In this document: positions 6,316 through 16,235 of the stretch, in pieces
Position numbering within the stretch: the stretch's first letter is position 1
Layout of the letters: every line of letters begins with the position of its first letter
NCBI RefSeq assembly: GCF_002161765.1
Contig: NZ_NFIN01000004.1
Coordinates: 1 to 64,000, forward strand
Direction of reading: 5' to 3'
DNA: 64,000 nucleotides
Source of the DNA: Bacteroides sp. An322
GTDB taxonomy: Bacteria > Bacteroidota > Bacteroidia > Bacteroidales > Bacteroidaceae
Program-made: the position numbers and the translations under genes
Notes under the pieces: generated by a model
Database searches by the model: none
Seen by the model: the letters and a program-made list of their open reading frames with translations, nothing else
Told to the model about the DNA's origin: nothing

Positions 6316-9300
6316 TTATGCGCCCGGTTGTACCGGTTCTTTTTTACTAACTTTTAAGAATCCGTTTTCGTCTACATATACAGTTCCTGCCAGACCTTCT
6401 GTCTCATTCCAGTTCGATCCGGTTATAAGTACCTTTTTCCCTCCTGTAGTATAATCTTGCGACATTGACAATGAGAATAATTCCGAACCGCCGGACAAGA
6501 ACCGGATTTGGTCTGGGAGTAATATCGCTCCGTAATTGCTGATATTATTGACCATTGTAATGCTTCTGCCCAATATCCTTGTAGAGAACCATGCCGTGTC
6601 TCCTTCGTATTCGGTAATCATCAGCCCGGCTGTCATCCTGCCGTCATCGTTTGAAAACGATATGTTGACGGCTGTCCTGCCGTCTTCGTCCAGCATTTTC
6701 AGGCTTCCGTCTTCCGGGTCTATCACAATCCGTTGCCCGTTCAGCGAAGTCTCGAACTTCCCCCGGAACTCGCCGCCCTCCGCATACACTGTGCCCCGGA
6801 ACACTCCTCCCAGGGCATAGATGTATCCGCGCAGGAAGATGTCTCCCCCGTGTGTCGCCACGAACTTGGCGAGCGACTTCCATTCCTCGTCGGACGGGTT
6901 TTCGCCGCCGATTATCTTGCGTACCGTGGCGATTGCCTGCTCGAACGTGCCGCCTGCCCAGAACGCCACGTCCGTATCCTCGTTGTAGATGCCCGATATG
7001 CCGGCATTGACTTTCTCCATCACCCCGTCCGTCCACTTGCCCAGCTGCATCATGGAAGTGAGGACAAGACCTCCTATTACGTCCGTACTTCCGTTCATCG
7101 CGTCTTTCAAGTACCAATATTGCTTAAACATATCAGCCACTTCATTCGTGTCTTTCCTTGAAGGGCACCAGTCTGTGGGTATCGTGCCCCTTTCAAGCTT
7201 TATTTCGCAGACATCTGCACTTCCTGCCATAGCGAATACGCTTCCCGAACTGTATTCGAATTTATGTGAATAGACTGAATACGAAGAACTTAAGCTGTCT
7301 GTCCATGTATTGCTTCCAATACTTACAGTTACTGAGCTTCCCTTTGCCTTGTAAGAGATTACATATCTCTCACCCTCTATAAGAGATACTGACTGGCTGA
7401 TGCTTCCTATCGAGCATGAATATCCGCTTTCCGAAGATTCATCCTCATTTACCGTCCCTGCTCCCGACCAGTTCTCAAGCCTGTTGGAATACATGTAAGT
7501 CCTTTTGTTCAACGGCGTTGAAGCAGATAGTACTTTGGGGTCATAATTACCTGTGAAACCTGTATTGAGCAAGAGATTCTCGGCCCCTACACTTACGGAG
7601 GAGACGAGCTTGTCAGCATATTCCTTTGCCGCATTGGCTATCGACACAAGCAAATCCTCACGGCTCTTGTAGAAAGAAGACTGCGAAGTCGCGAACGTTT
7701 CCTTTATTGTGATGTTTTCCGGGGTGTCTTGCGAATGGTATTCAAGCTCTTGCTTGTATTCCGTCCATGCGGAAGTATATGCTGATGTATCTATGCCGTA
7801 CTTCTGTGCATTCTGTATGTTCGTGTCGTATTCGCTTTGCAGATTTTCAAGTTCCTGTTTTAAGGAGAGTTTTTCGGTCGGGGATATAACCCCGTCTTCC
7901 GCCCACTGGTCTAAGCGGTTGTTTGCGCTTTCAGCATCCGCCTGTGCATTGTCAGCCGCATCCTGTGCGTTGTCGGCTGCATTTTGGGCTGCGCTTGCCG
8001 CGTCAGAAACGTCCTTTATCACACCGCTTAGACCTTCCAAGTTCTCCCATCCGGTAGAGCCGGAAGACATGCTTACTTTGCCCTTTACTTCCACGCCGTT
8101 CTCTTGGTCGTATTTCATGAAAGTGTTTCCTTCCCTGTCTCCCACATAAGAATCTCCGTAGGTTACAGTCTTGAAACGTCCTGTGGAAAGGTCGTAATAG
8201 TCTTCCTTCACAGCTTTCCCTGTAAGGCTGTAAGAATCAATCCCCTGGTAGTAACGTATGGATGGAGAACCGTCACCGTAAGCAGATATGATGATAGCAG
8301 ACTGCCTTGATTTGTTTGTCCGGTTTCCTATCCCTACAATTTCGTCACCAGCTTGCGGAACGGTGGAACCGGTGTCACAGTCCGTTTTTGACAAATCCAC
8401 ATAATCATCTCCTACGGAGGTCACAAGCCTCCAATAGTACGCCTGTCCTGTCTCAAGGTTGAATGTCTGCCTTCTTGCCTGGTCTCCTTCCTCGAACTGG
8501 TTTAAGACAGTCCTTTCCCCGTCAGTTTTTTCAAAATAACATCTGTAGGCAGAATCGGTTTCTTCCACTTTTGAAACCTTCATATTTGACGGAGAAACAA
8601 CAATCATACCTCCAACACTCTTAGCCTCTTGTATAAGAAGTTCGATGAACGTTGCTATTTTCCTGATTGTCAGGTAGTCAAATTCAGCATGGCTGTTCCC
8701 GTCTTCATCTATCGTAACTGCTCCTCCGGTTCCCAATAACCCTTGCGTGAACACTCCGAACTCCGCACCGCCCAGCAATTTGAGAAGGTATCGCGTACTG
8801 TCCGCTTTGTCCTTGCGCAAGAACGTCGCCAACGCCTTCAGTGCCGAAAACACGTTGTAGTCGCTGGGTGTCTTGTTGTCGCCGGTCTTGATGATGTCTA
8901 TCAGTGTCTGCTGCTCCTGCTTGGTCAGGATGTAGTGCAGGTCGCTCAGCTGGTTGTCCACCGAGGTTTTCCAGCCCGTGCCTATCTGGTCGGTGCAGGT
9001 GACGGTTGCCTGGCTGAGGTCGTTCAGCTTGCGCACGCACTTCACGATGCGGGTGTCCTTGTAGCCCGCCGCGAAGTATTCATCAGAGAGCAGGCGCACG
9101 TTCTGCCCGATGGCGATGGAAGTGCCGTTGCGTTCGATGTAGTTGCGGTCGGTGGTGCCGTTGTATTTCTTGGTGTCGAAGCTGTAGGTGTCGAGGAAGT
9201 CGTCCACCGCCTCGGCGTATGCCTGTTCGGCTGCCGTGACGTATTCTTGTGGCAGCGAGAAGTTCCACGGGATGTACGTGTCGCCTACGTTCGGGACGAT

Positions 9301-10371
9301 GGAGCCTCCGGGGATCTGTGCCGTTTCGTCGGGATAGACGTTGATGATTTCCCATTCCGAAGTGTCCTCGTGCCACGCAGCCTCGAACGAGCCGTCCTCG
9401 CCGTTTCCGCGTCCGGCAAGGTCGCCCGTCTGGAAGGCGAGCATGAAAGTAAGGTCGGGAATCTGGTAGTCCATGGGGTTGAACTCCATGCCGCTGTCCT
9501 TGAAGTAGTACACCGTGTATTTCCGCCCCTCCTCGTTCTCTTTCTCCTCGGTGCGCACGGAAGAGATTGTGCCTGTATACTTCGGATAAATGCCGGCAAA
9601 GGCGGCTTCCTCGTAGGCTTCCTTTACGCCGTAGAGTTCCGTGTTCTTGTCCACGTAGGCGGCGCCGGAGGGAAGCTGGAGGCGTGCGTGCCCGTATTTG
9701 CTGGCATCGATGTTGCGGGTAGAGCCGAGGGGGAACAGGCGGGTAAAGAACTTCACATCGCCGTTGTCTTCCTGGCTCAGCTGGGTCAGCCCTTGCAGGT
9801 AGCCTAATTCCACCGTCTCGCCCCTCGATGCCTTGCAGAGGTTTATCACGAAGCCGTCCGCCCACATCTCGGTTTCGAACGCGGCGGCGATGCCGGAAGA
9901 GCCGAAAGCGGCGTTCCAGCACGAGAGGTTGTTATAGTCAATGGTCTTGTTCCCGCCCGTGATGACCGTTCCGATGCTCCAGAGCGCGCTGCCCGCAATG
10001 CGGTTCATGTTGTCTACCCACAGCTGCAGGTGCTCGCGCGGACCACCGTCATACGAAAACTCCGAGCGGATGTCGCCGTCGGCGGTATAGAGCATCAGGG
10101 CGTCTTCCGCGTCGTGGATGGGGGCGTACAGCTTCACCTGGTACTGGTAGGTATGCGTGTTCTTCTGCGCAGGCCGGTAAGGCGAGCGGATTTTATACTT
10201 TACGCCTGATACCTCGGTGTAGTCGTTCACGTCCAGCGGCACGAACGCCGTATGGGTGAACGATGCCGACACGCTGCATTCGCCCATAACCTCTTCGGCC
10301 AGCGTCGAGGAGGAGCCTGGCGAAGCGGTGAGCTTCAGGTTTCCGTCTTTTCCGTATATCTTCAGTTCCAT
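6316..10371 (-). CDS. large tail-tip / baseplate hub protein
   Basis: The protein has 1351 aa. Position after the tape measure and distal tail protein indicates a tail-tip (gpJ/Tal-like) protein. The N-terminal 400 residues are beta-rich and hub-like. A coiled region near residues 780-860 carries AA.NAADNAQDAADNAQ-type heptads. Residues about 920-1020 form a carbohydrate-binding-like beta domain (SYSVYSHKFEYSSGSV). The C-terminal part, with GGVFRGTVYAEGGEFRGKF strands, is a typical fibre-base repeat. No protease or lysozyme motif was seen. It overlaps nothing and is followed after 2 bases by the next tail gene. Confidence 0.75.
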   Translation of the reverse strand: MELKIYGKDGNLKLTASPGSSSTLAEEVMGECSVSASFTHTAFVPLDVNDYTEVSGVKYKIRSPYRPAQKNTHTYQYQVKLYAPIHDAEDALMLYTADGDIRSEFSYDGGPREHLQLWVDNMNRIAGSALWSIGTVITGGNKTIDYNNLSCWNAAFGSSGIAAAFETEMWADGFVINLCKASRGETVELGYLQGLTQLSQEDNGDVKFFTRLFPLGSTRNIDASKYGHARLQLPSGAAYVDKNTELYGVKEAYEEAAFAGIYPKYTGTISSVRTEEKENEEGRKYTVYYFKDSGMEFNPMDYQIPDLTFMLAFQTGDLAGRGNGEDGSFEAAWHEDTSEWEIINVYPDETAQIPGGSIVPNVGDTYIPWNFSLPQEYVTAAEQAYAEAVDDFLDTYSFDTKKYNGTTDRNYIERNGTSIAIGQNVRLLSDEYFAAGYKDTRIVKCVRKLNDLSQATVTCTDQIGTGWKTSVDNQLSDLHYILTKQEQQTLIDIIKTGDNKTPSDYNVFSALKALATFLRKDKADSTRYLLKLLGGAEFGVFTQGLLGTGGAVTIDEDGNSHAEFDYLTIRKIATFIELLIQEAKSVGGMIVVSPSNMKVSKVEETDSAYRCYFEKTDGERTVLNQFEEGDQARRQTFNLETGQAYYWRLVTSVGDDYVDLSKTDCDTGSTVPQAGDEIVGIGNRTNKSRQSAIIISAYGDGSPSIRYYQGIDSYSLTGKAVKEDYYDLSTGRFKTVTYGDSYVGDREGNTFMKYDQENGVEVKGKVSMSSGSTGWENLEGLSGVIKDVSDAASAAQNAADNAQDAADNAQADAESANNRLDQWAEDGVISPTEKLSLKQELENLQSEYDTNIQNAQKYGIDTSAYTSAWTEYKQELEYHSQDTPENITIKETFATSQSSFYKSREDLLVSIANAAKEYADKLVSSVSVGAENLLLNTGFTGNYDPKVLSASTPLNKRTYMYSNRLENWSGAGTVNEDESSESGYSCSIGSISQSVSLIEGERYVISYKAKGSSVTVSIGSNTWTDSLSSSYSVYSHKFEYSSGSVFAMAGSADVCEIKLERGTIPTDWCPSRKDTNEVADMFKQYWYLKDAMNGSTDVIGGLVLTSMMQLGKWTDGVMEKVNAGISGIYNEDTDVAFWAGGTFEQAIATVRKIIGGENPSDEEWKSLAKFVATHGGDIFLRGYIYALGGVFRGTVYAEGGEFRGKFETSLNGQRIVIDPEDGSLKMLDEDGRTAVNISFSNDDGRMTAGLMITEYEGDTAWFSTRILGRSITMVNNISNYGAILLPDQIRFLSGGSELFSLSMSQDYTTGGKKVLITGSNWNETEGLAGTVYVDENGFLKVSKKEPVQPGA

Positions 10372-10421
10372 CTTTCTTTAAAGGTCATTTAATGGGTTTT
10401 TAAATAGGAGTTAAAGGAGTT

Positions 10422-10868
10422 TCACACCTCCGGCTGCGGTTCGAGGAACTTCACCGAAAACAGCACACCGTATAGCGAGCCGTCTTGGCTGTCGTACCAC
10501 TCCGGTTCGGCGGGCATGTCCTGGTATATCAGGTTGTACGTGCGGTAGTTCTTTACCGCCATAGCCAATTTCCCCGAAACGAGCAGGGCGGCAACCTGCT
10601 TGTAGCGTTGCAGCCTCACGGCGGCGGACTGTGCCGAAAGCCAGAACTGCAGTGTGCGCTCGATGCTGGAAAGCTTCACGTCCGGGTTGTCCGGCAGTTC
10701 TACGCCGTTGTGCTCGCGGAAGTCCACCGTAGTGATTTCCTTCGCCTTGGGCATCCGCAGCAGGGCGTCCATGTTCACGTGCCCGCCCCGCTCCGTCTCG
10801 GCGAGGAAGCAGTGGTGCTGCGTCCAAAGGTCCGTTCCGTTTATCGTCAAGTATCCTGTCAGGTCCAT
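10422..10868 (-). CDS. distal-tail-like protein
   Basis: A 148-aa protein starting ING.DLWTQHHCFL. It is beta-strand rich in its outer parts, with a central helix rich in Leu and Ala (ERTLQFWLSAQSAA). Size and place between the tape measure and the tip protein fit a distal tail (Dit) or tail-hub adaptor. The 3-base spacing to the tape-measure stop suggests translational coupling. No specific family is recognised. Confidence 0.6.
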   Translation of the reverse strand: MDLTGYLTINGTDLWTQHHCFLAETERGGHVNMDALLRMPKAKEITTVDFREHNGVELPDNPDVKLSSIERTLQFWLSAQSAAVRLQRYKQVAALLVSGKLAMAVKNYRTYNLIYQDMPAEPEWYDSQDGSLYGVLFSVKFLEPQPEV

Positions 10869-10871
10869 ATC

Positions 10872-13800
10872 CTATTGCACTTTTATTCCGTTTACCTTTA
10901 TCTCTTCCATCAGTTCGTGTATCAGCACAATGTGTGCCGTATGCGTGGCTATGGTCGCCAGCGTCTCGTTGCTCAGCTGGTTGGAGGCACGCAGGTCCGC
11001 CACGCTCTTGTCGATGTTTATCAGGTGCGTCTGCATCGACCGCCCGATGCCCTCGAACCGGCTGATGCTGTCCTGGCTCATCGTGGTCAGCGCGCCGGTG
11101 GTGGGAGACTGGCTGCTGCCGGAGGTCTCCGACTCCCAGCCGAAAGCATCCGCCATTTCGTCGCGCTGCTTCATCAGGTCCTGTACGATTTGCATGTATT
11201 CGTTACGCAGCTGCTCCGCCTCCTTGTCCGTTATTCGGTTGTCCGATTCCGCCGCCTGGCTCCATTGCTTGTACAGGTCTTGTATACGCTGCTTGTACTC
11301 GCTTGATACCAGCCCGGCTATGATAGACTCGCGTAACCGGTCTTCGAAAGAACCGCACATATCCTCCCAAGTCACCGACATGTCCGATACCTGACTGATG
11401 AAATCATTGTAGAAGCTGTCTGCCGACATTCCCGTCAGTGCCTCGTCCAGCATACCGATGATTTCCGATGCCTCGTCCTTTGCCTCGACCAGTTGTTCAA
11501 GGTATTGCCGTATGTTTCCGTTAATGCCGTTCCACAGTTCCGGCAGCTTGCTCATGATTTCATAAAGCTCATCGCCTGAAAGCGTGTACAAGTCCTGCAC
11601 CGCCTGTATGTTCTTTCCCAGAAGGCTGCTTATCTGTGCGAACCCTCCCGCGCCTATCGCTTCGTTCGACCGGTGGGCATACGAGTGCTTGAACATTCCG
11701 CTTCCGGCTTTTCCAGCCGCTTCTGCAAGCTGTCGGTAATTCTCCATCTGCTTGTTCAGCGAATACATTGCTTCGTTCGCCGAATCGATAGACGCGAATC
11801 CTCCTCCGAAAGTGATCATCTCCTTTTCCTTGCTGAGTATCTTGTCGTATATCTCGTTCATCGCCTCCAGGGATTCTTTCAACTTTTCGTATCTCTCCGT
11901 GCTGTCCGAGCCCAGTCCGAACAGGCTTCCTATTATCTGCCCGACGCCTTTCAGCGTGCCTGTGATACCGGTAAGGATCGAGAACGGCTTGGTAAAGTCG
12001 ATGCTTTCCAGCGAGGATGTTATTGTTCCGAGTCCCTGCAGCACTCCCTGTATGGATTCCGGCACAGACACTCCCAAGGAAGTGAGCATGTCCAGCAGGT
12101 CGTTCCCCGCGTTCACCACCTGCTGTCCTTTCTTCCCGATGGAGTTTGCTGCCTGTGACAGCGATTTCTGCGCATCGTTCCGTTTGTCCTGTGCGTTCCG
12201 CAGCCTTTCTTCCGCTTCGGCTTGCGTGATGAGCTTGGCGGTAAGCTTTCCTGTCGCCTCGTCATATTCCTCTATGACGGCAAATCCTGTACGTTGCGTG
12301 TCCTGAAGAAGCTGTTCCGCTTCCCTCACTTCTTCCGTTGCCGTCCGGTAGTCCTCATATCCTTGCTTCAACGCCTCGAACGGAGAGCGGTCCGCCAGTT
12401 GTTCGTCGATGGCCTGGAATGCGTCCATCACTTCCGCGAACGATTCCGGGCTTATGTCATCCCCGATGCCCTCCAGGTATGCTTTCAGCTTCTCCCGTAA
12501 GGATTCCAGCGTGTCGGTGGAAATCCGGTCGAGGTCGCCGAATATTTTCTCCCAATCGATTGTTTCCTTGAAACGGTCGAAATCAAGATTTGCCGTTTCC
12601 TTTTTATATTCTTGTGCCAACGCCTGTTTCTCGCCGTCGGTCTGTGCTTTCGCTATCTTCCTTGCATAGTCCTGCGCAATGGCAAGGCGTTTTTCGGCAT
12701 AGGTGCCGTACTGCTTGTTGTAGTCGATGAGGTCTTGCGCCGCCTGCTTGTTGTAGTCCTTGTCAATCTGCTGAAGCTGTAGGTTCAGCTTCTCCCGTGC
12801 CGTGACGCGCATCCGGTCGGCTTCCTCGTTTACGCTGTCATACTGCGCTTGCGGGATGACGCTGCCTTCCGCCTTTGCCTTATCCATCTCCGCCACTGTA
12901 TCCTTCTGTTGCTTCTCGATGGCGGCAAGGACCTCCTCGTATTCCTGCTTAGCCAATGCACGGCGGCGGTCGAAGCCTTCCTGCTGTATCTGTATGCGCA
13001 GGCGTTCGGTCTCCTGCTCGGCACGGAGGCGGGCTTCGGCAAGGCGGGAAGCGTAGTCTTTTTCTCCGGACGGTGTGTTCCCGCTTCCTGTGGGTGTACC
13101 TCCCGATGTGCCTTTCGGGTCGAATACCAAGTCGGACACGTTGATGTCTTTTTCCAGTTCCTTCGATACCTTGTTGGCTTGGTAAATGGCTTTCCGGTAT
13201 CCGGCTATTTCCTTTTCGATTTTTCTGACCTGTGTTTCGGCCTTTATGACTGCGTTTTCTGAAGCGAGCTTTGCGGTGGCTGTGCCGAATCCTTCTTCCT
13301 CCTGCTTCTTAAAGAACAAACGGACTTCCTTCAGCTTGTTTTCTGCCTCGCTAAGCCGGGTGTATGCCTCGTTTATCTTCTGTTCGTTTTCTAATACCTT
13401 GCCTTGCTGTTCCACGATGCTGTTGCGTGCAGCCTGTGCCCTTGCCGATGCCATGATGGATTCCGTCAGGCGCATATACGAGTCGGCTGCCTTGCCTGTC
13501 AGTATTTCCTCGTCGGTCAGGTTCTTGAAATAGTCGGGGTATTCCTTCTTCAGTTCCCTTACTGCGTCGGTCCGTTCTTTCATCCCGCCTGCTGCATCGG
13601 TGGCGGCATCATACAGCAGCTTCAGCGTCACAGCCTCCGTCTGCGCATGCTGTTGCTGGGCGAGCATCTCCTTGTTATAGTCTTCCTGTGCCTTTTTCAG
13701 TCCGTCGAAAGCCTTTTTCCCGTTGAACAGCCCTTTCACCCAGTTTGCGATGTCTTTCCCGAACATGATGCCCACCGATATGGCGGCAATCAGTGCCGTC

Positions 13801-14336
13801 TGCCATGACCAGCATGCGCCGAGCAGCTGCCTCCATACCGGCACAGCCTTCTTCCCCGAAGCGTTCAGCAGTTCGTTCTGCTTGCGCACGTCGGCGATGG
13901 CATCCGCCAGCATCGGGAGGTTGTTCGATATAGCGAGGATGAACATCTGCGGGCCCATTGCCAGCGAAGGCAGTTCCCTTGCCACCTGGCTGAACTGCAT
14001 CCGCAGGTTGTTGGTCTTGCGCTCCACGGCTTCGGTGTCGATGTCGATTTTCGTTGCGCCCGCTGCTGCCTGTTCCTTCTGCAGTTCCTTCAGTCCGGCT
14101 TTCAGCCCGTTTATCTGCCCGGTGAGCGCCTGTACGTTGGCGGCTTCAGTTGTGTACGACTGTCCCGTTTTCTTGGCTGCGTTCAGTTGGTTGAGTTGTT
14201 CGGTGCGTACCTGTTCCAGGGCAGCGATGAGCCGGCGGGTCTGGCTCTCCACACCCTCCACGTTCTTGCCTACCGACTGCAACCCGGCTTTGGTAAGGTC
14301 TCTCATGAATATTTCCAGTTCTACAGGTACGGCCAT
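10872..14336 (-). CDS. tail tape measure protein
   Basis: The 1154-aa protein is dominated by long coiled-coil helices (for example residues 50-90, 290-380 and 430-560) rich in Glu, Lys, Gln and Ala. A hydrophobic patch lies near residues 180-200 (ACWSWQTALIAAISVGIMFG), and a Gly-rich membrane-like segment near 745-790. This is the standard make-up of a siphovirus tape measure. At about 1.5 angstrom per residue the length predicts a tail of about 170 nm. It follows the tail chaperone pair, as in lambda and Mu-like phages. Confidence 0.9.
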   Translation of the reverse strand: MAVPVELEIFMRDLTKAGLQSVGKNVEGVESQTRRLIAALEQVRTEQLNQLNAAKKTGQSYTTEAANVQALTGQINGLKAGLKELQKEQAAAGATKIDIDTEAVERKTNNLRMQFSQVARELPSLAMGPQMFILAISNNLPMLADAIADVRKQNELLNASGKKAVPVWRQLLGACWSWQTALIAAISVGIMFGKDIANWVKGLFNGKKAFDGLKKAQEDYNKEMLAQQQHAQTEAVTLKLLYDAATDAAGGMKERTDAVRELKKEYPDYFKNLTDEEILTGKAADSYMRLTESIMASARAQAARNSIVEQQGKVLENEQKINEAYTRLSEAENKLKEVRLFFKKQEEEGFGTATAKLASENAVIKAETQVRKIEKEIAGYRKAIYQANKVSKELEKDINVSDLVFDPKGTSGGTPTGSGNTPSGEKDYASRLAEARLRAEQETERLRIQIQQEGFDRRRALAKQEYEEVLAAIEKQQKDTVAEMDKAKAEGSVIPQAQYDSVNEEADRMRVTAREKLNLQLQQIDKDYNKQAAQDLIDYNKQYGTYAEKRLAIAQDYARKIAKAQTDGEKQALAQEYKKETANLDFDRFKETIDWEKIFGDLDRISTDTLESLREKLKAYLEGIGDDISPESFAEVMDAFQAIDEQLADRSPFEALKQGYEDYRTATEEVREAEQLLQDTQRTGFAVIEEYDEATGKLTAKLITQAEAEERLRNAQDKRNDAQKSLSQAANSIGKKGQQVVNAGNDLLDMLTSLGVSVPESIQGVLQGLGTITSSLESIDFTKPFSILTGITGTLKGVGQIIGSLFGLGSDSTERYEKLKESLEAMNEIYDKILSKEKEMITFGGGFASIDSANEAMYSLNKQMENYRQLAEAAGKAGSGMFKHSYAHRSNEAIGAGGFAQISSLLGKNIQAVQDLYTLSGDELYEIMSKLPELWNGINGNIRQYLEQLVEAKDEASEIIGMLDEALTGMSADSFYNDFISQVSDMSVTWEDMCGSFEDRLRESIIAGLVSSEYKQRIQDLYKQWSQAAESDNRITDKEAEQLRNEYMQIVQDLMKQRDEMADAFGWESETSGSSQSPTTGALTTMSQDSISRFEGIGRSMQTHLINIDKSVADLRASNQLSNETLATIATHTAHIVLIHELMEEIKVNGIKVQ

Positions 14337-14375
14337 TTTTCTTTCAGTTAATAGTTAATAATGAATAGTGAATAA

Positions 14376-15154
14376 TTAACTCTTTACCGCGTATCGGGTG
14401 AAGTACTCCAGCGGGTTCATGCCTTTGGGGGCTTGTGTTTCCCCTTCCGGCGGCGTTCCGACCCGTTTCTTCTCCCTTTCTTCCATTTCCTTTATCCGCT
14501 GCATGAGCGACGGCTGCTGCGGCTTCACGTAATGGGGCATGTCCGCCATCATCAGTTGCAGCGTCACCACGTTCACACGGTCGAGGATGTAGTCCACGCT
14601 CCAGCCGGTTTCGGTGGCTATCTGGCCTATCACGCCGAAGAGGCTATGCGAAGGTTCGGTGTGTCCCTTCTTTAACTCCTCGTCTCGCTTTCTCTTTCGT
14701 TCCGGCTCACTAAGGGCTGCATCTTGTTCATCACTGCAGCCAATGTGATAATAATCCCGAAAGACGTGACGGCGGTCTCGCTGAGCAGCAGCTTCCATGC
14801 ATCCATGAGGGCGACGGGATGCATCGTTTCCCTGAGCAGCCACGCTAACGGGCGGTTCAGCAGCCGTCCCGTGACCGGACCGCGGAGGATGCCCGCAGCC
14901 ACGATGCGGCTCACCGCCTTGCCGTGTTCCGCTATAAAGCGCACCTTTTCGGTGAAACCGTACCCCTCGTATTCTTCGGGAGTGACCCCGATGGAGAGGT
15001 ATGCCCGGCTCGCCCGGATGAAGCTGCGCGTAGTGGGTATCTTCATCGTGAGGCGGAAGGGCTTGCGGCGGAGCACGGTGTGCAGGGGCAGGCTGATGCC
15101 GCTGTCCATCAGCGCGACCGCCCCTAACATCTGTATCTCGTTCGCTTCCATCAT
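14376..15154 (-). CDS. tail assembly chaperone, frameshifted long form (GT-like)
   Basis: The upstream 160-aa frame ends at 14,672, while the -1 frame continues from the same region to 14,376. It encodes a good-looking helical C-terminal part (LFGVIGQIATETGWSVDYILDRV...LQLMMADM, then a charged tail ending FTRYAVKS). No start codon lies at the head of the second part. The arrangement directly before a tape-measure gene is the classical G/GT programmed frameshift. A purine-rich stretch CGAAAGAGAAAGC at about 14,687-14,699 lies just before the first stop and is the likely slip region, though it is not a perfect X XXY YYZ heptamer. Confidence 0.65.
14672..15154 (-). CDS. tail assembly chaperone, short form (G-like)
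   Basis: 160 aa, mostly helical, beginning MMEANEIQMLGAV. It lies directly between the tail tube gene (4-base ATGA-type overlap at 15,154) and the tape measure, the invariant place of the gpG chaperone. It probably coats the tape measure during tail assembly; the rarer frameshifted product adds the second domain. The C-terminal codons are unusually rich in Arg and Glu because of the purine-rich slip region. Confidence 0.65.
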   Translation of the reverse strand: MMEANEIQMLGAVALMDSGISLPLHTVLRRKPFRLTMKIPTTRSFIRASRAYLSIGVTPEEYEGYGFTEKVRFIAEHGKAVSRIVAAGILRGPVTGRLLNRPLAWLLRETMHPVALMDAWKLLLSETAVTSFGIIITLAAVMNKMQPLVSRNERESETRS

Positions 15155-15699
15155 TATTCTCCTGCACTATCCGCCGTTCCGTCTGCCGTGTCCGGTTCCA
15201 CGCCGGGAGGATAGATCCGGTATCTGCGTTCCTTTCCGTCCGTAGGTTTCAGCATGTCCACGCGGATGCCGAATCCTAACACGTTCTGCATGTTCATGCC
15301 GTTCTGGAAAGTAGTCTTCGACAGGCGTGCGTTGAAGACGCGGAACGAGTGGCCCGAGTGCATCTTGATTGTAAGTACACCGGTGACGATGAACGATGCC
15401 GGCGGTGTGTAGCTTCCGTCCGATTCCGCCTTGCCTCCGAAGATGTCCTCCAGGTTCTTTGCCTTCAGTTGGATCAGGTTGAGGGTGAAGGCTTCGCTGC
15501 CCGGATTCTGAAGGATAGTCTCCACCGCTCCGTCGAGCACCTGTGCCGCAAAGATTTCCAGGAATTGCGGCTCGGTACCGGCTGGTTGCAGCCCGTTCTC
15601 GTCTATCCATCCAAGGGTCTTCTCTTCTGAACTGGCGGCGGAACTCTTGAAAGTTATTTCCGCAACGCCGTACATGATTCCGTTTGATGTGTCTGCCAT
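15154..15699 (-). CDS. major tail tube protein
   Basis: A 181-aa beta-rich protein beginning with MADTSNGIMYGVAEITF and containing GWIDENGLQPAG. The size and the place directly upstream of the chaperone genes identify the tube subunit, which polymerises around the tape measure. The last 25 residues are acidic and Ala/Thr/Gly-rich and probably disordered. The gene stops inside the start of the chaperone gene. Confidence 0.75.
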   Translation of the reverse strand: MADTSNGIMYGVAEITFKSSAASSEEKTLGWIDENGLQPAGTEPQFLEIFAAQVLDGAVETILQNPGSEAFTLNLIQLKAKNLEDIFGGKAESDGSYTPPASFIVTGVLTIKMHSGHSFRVFNARLSKTTFQNGMNMQNVLGFGIRVDMLKPTDGKERRYRIYPPGVEPDTADGTADSAGE

Positions 15700-15734
15700 A
15701 ATTAAATTGAAAATTGAGAATTAAAAGTTGAAAA

Positions 15735-16235
15735 TTAGTTTTCTTTCCGTTTGATGATCACGGTCGCCGCCACCGCGATGAGCAGTGCCGGCAGTACGCA
15801 CCACCAGCGGGACGGTTCCTGTTTCTCCGTTTCCTCTTCACGGGTTTCGTCACGGGTGCGGGCGGAGGTCTCTTCCCTGCGGCAGGTCACCCTGCGCCCG
15901 ATGCTGTCGGCTTCCGCCGTGACGCTGACCCCGCCTTCGCCGTCCGCCGTGAGGCTGAGGTTCATGCCGTCCGTCCGCACTGCCAGCCCGAAGCCTTCAG
16001 GAAGGCTCCGCAGCTGTGTCCATTGTGCCGCACTCACCTTCAGCCCCGCCGTCCGCTTCGGGACCGGCTCGTAGACCGTTCGCTCGGTTACGCTCGCACT
16101 GAGGCTGTCCGAGCGGACGGCTGTTAGGCTGCTGTACCTTTTGCTGGCGCAGGAAGATGACAGCAGGGCAGCGGTCAACATACCTGCAAGCATAGCACTT
16201 GCGTATCGCCGTCTCATGGTTGATGATCTTTTCAT
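15735..16235 (-). CDS. spanin-type lipoprotein with extra C-terminal membrane helix
   Basis: The 166-aa protein starts with a signal sequence ending in LLSSSC, a lipobox with the modified Cys at residue 29. The middle part is strand-rich and charged, and the C-terminus has a hydrophobic helix (WWCVLPALLIAVAATVII) followed by RKEN. A lipoprotein that also has an inner-membrane helix is the design of unimolecular spanins. Its 5' part overlaps, in another frame, the gene of a small membrane protein that could be an Rz-like partner. It follows the endolysin, so it belongs to a lysis cassette that here lies between capsid and tail genes. Confidence 0.7.
   Translation of the reverse strand: MKRSSTMRRRYASAMLAGMLTAALLSSSCASKRYSSLTAVRSDSLSASVTERTVYEPVPKRTAGLKVSAAQWTQLRSLPEGFGLAVRTDGMNLSLTADGEGGVSVTAEADSIGRRVTCRREETSARTRDETREEETEKQEPSRWWCVLPALLIAVAATVIIKRKEN

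Noticed and set aside
8743-9807. 354-aa plus-strand frame across the tail-tip gene
   Set aside because: Shadow frame with atypical composition (Val/Arg/His-rich) opposite a strongly coding tail gene.
14676-15167. N-terminal half of the 263-aa frame that shares the tail chaperone locus
   Set aside because: It is His/Arg/Gly/Pro-rich and lies over the better-coding 160-aa frame; only the part after the frameshift is real.
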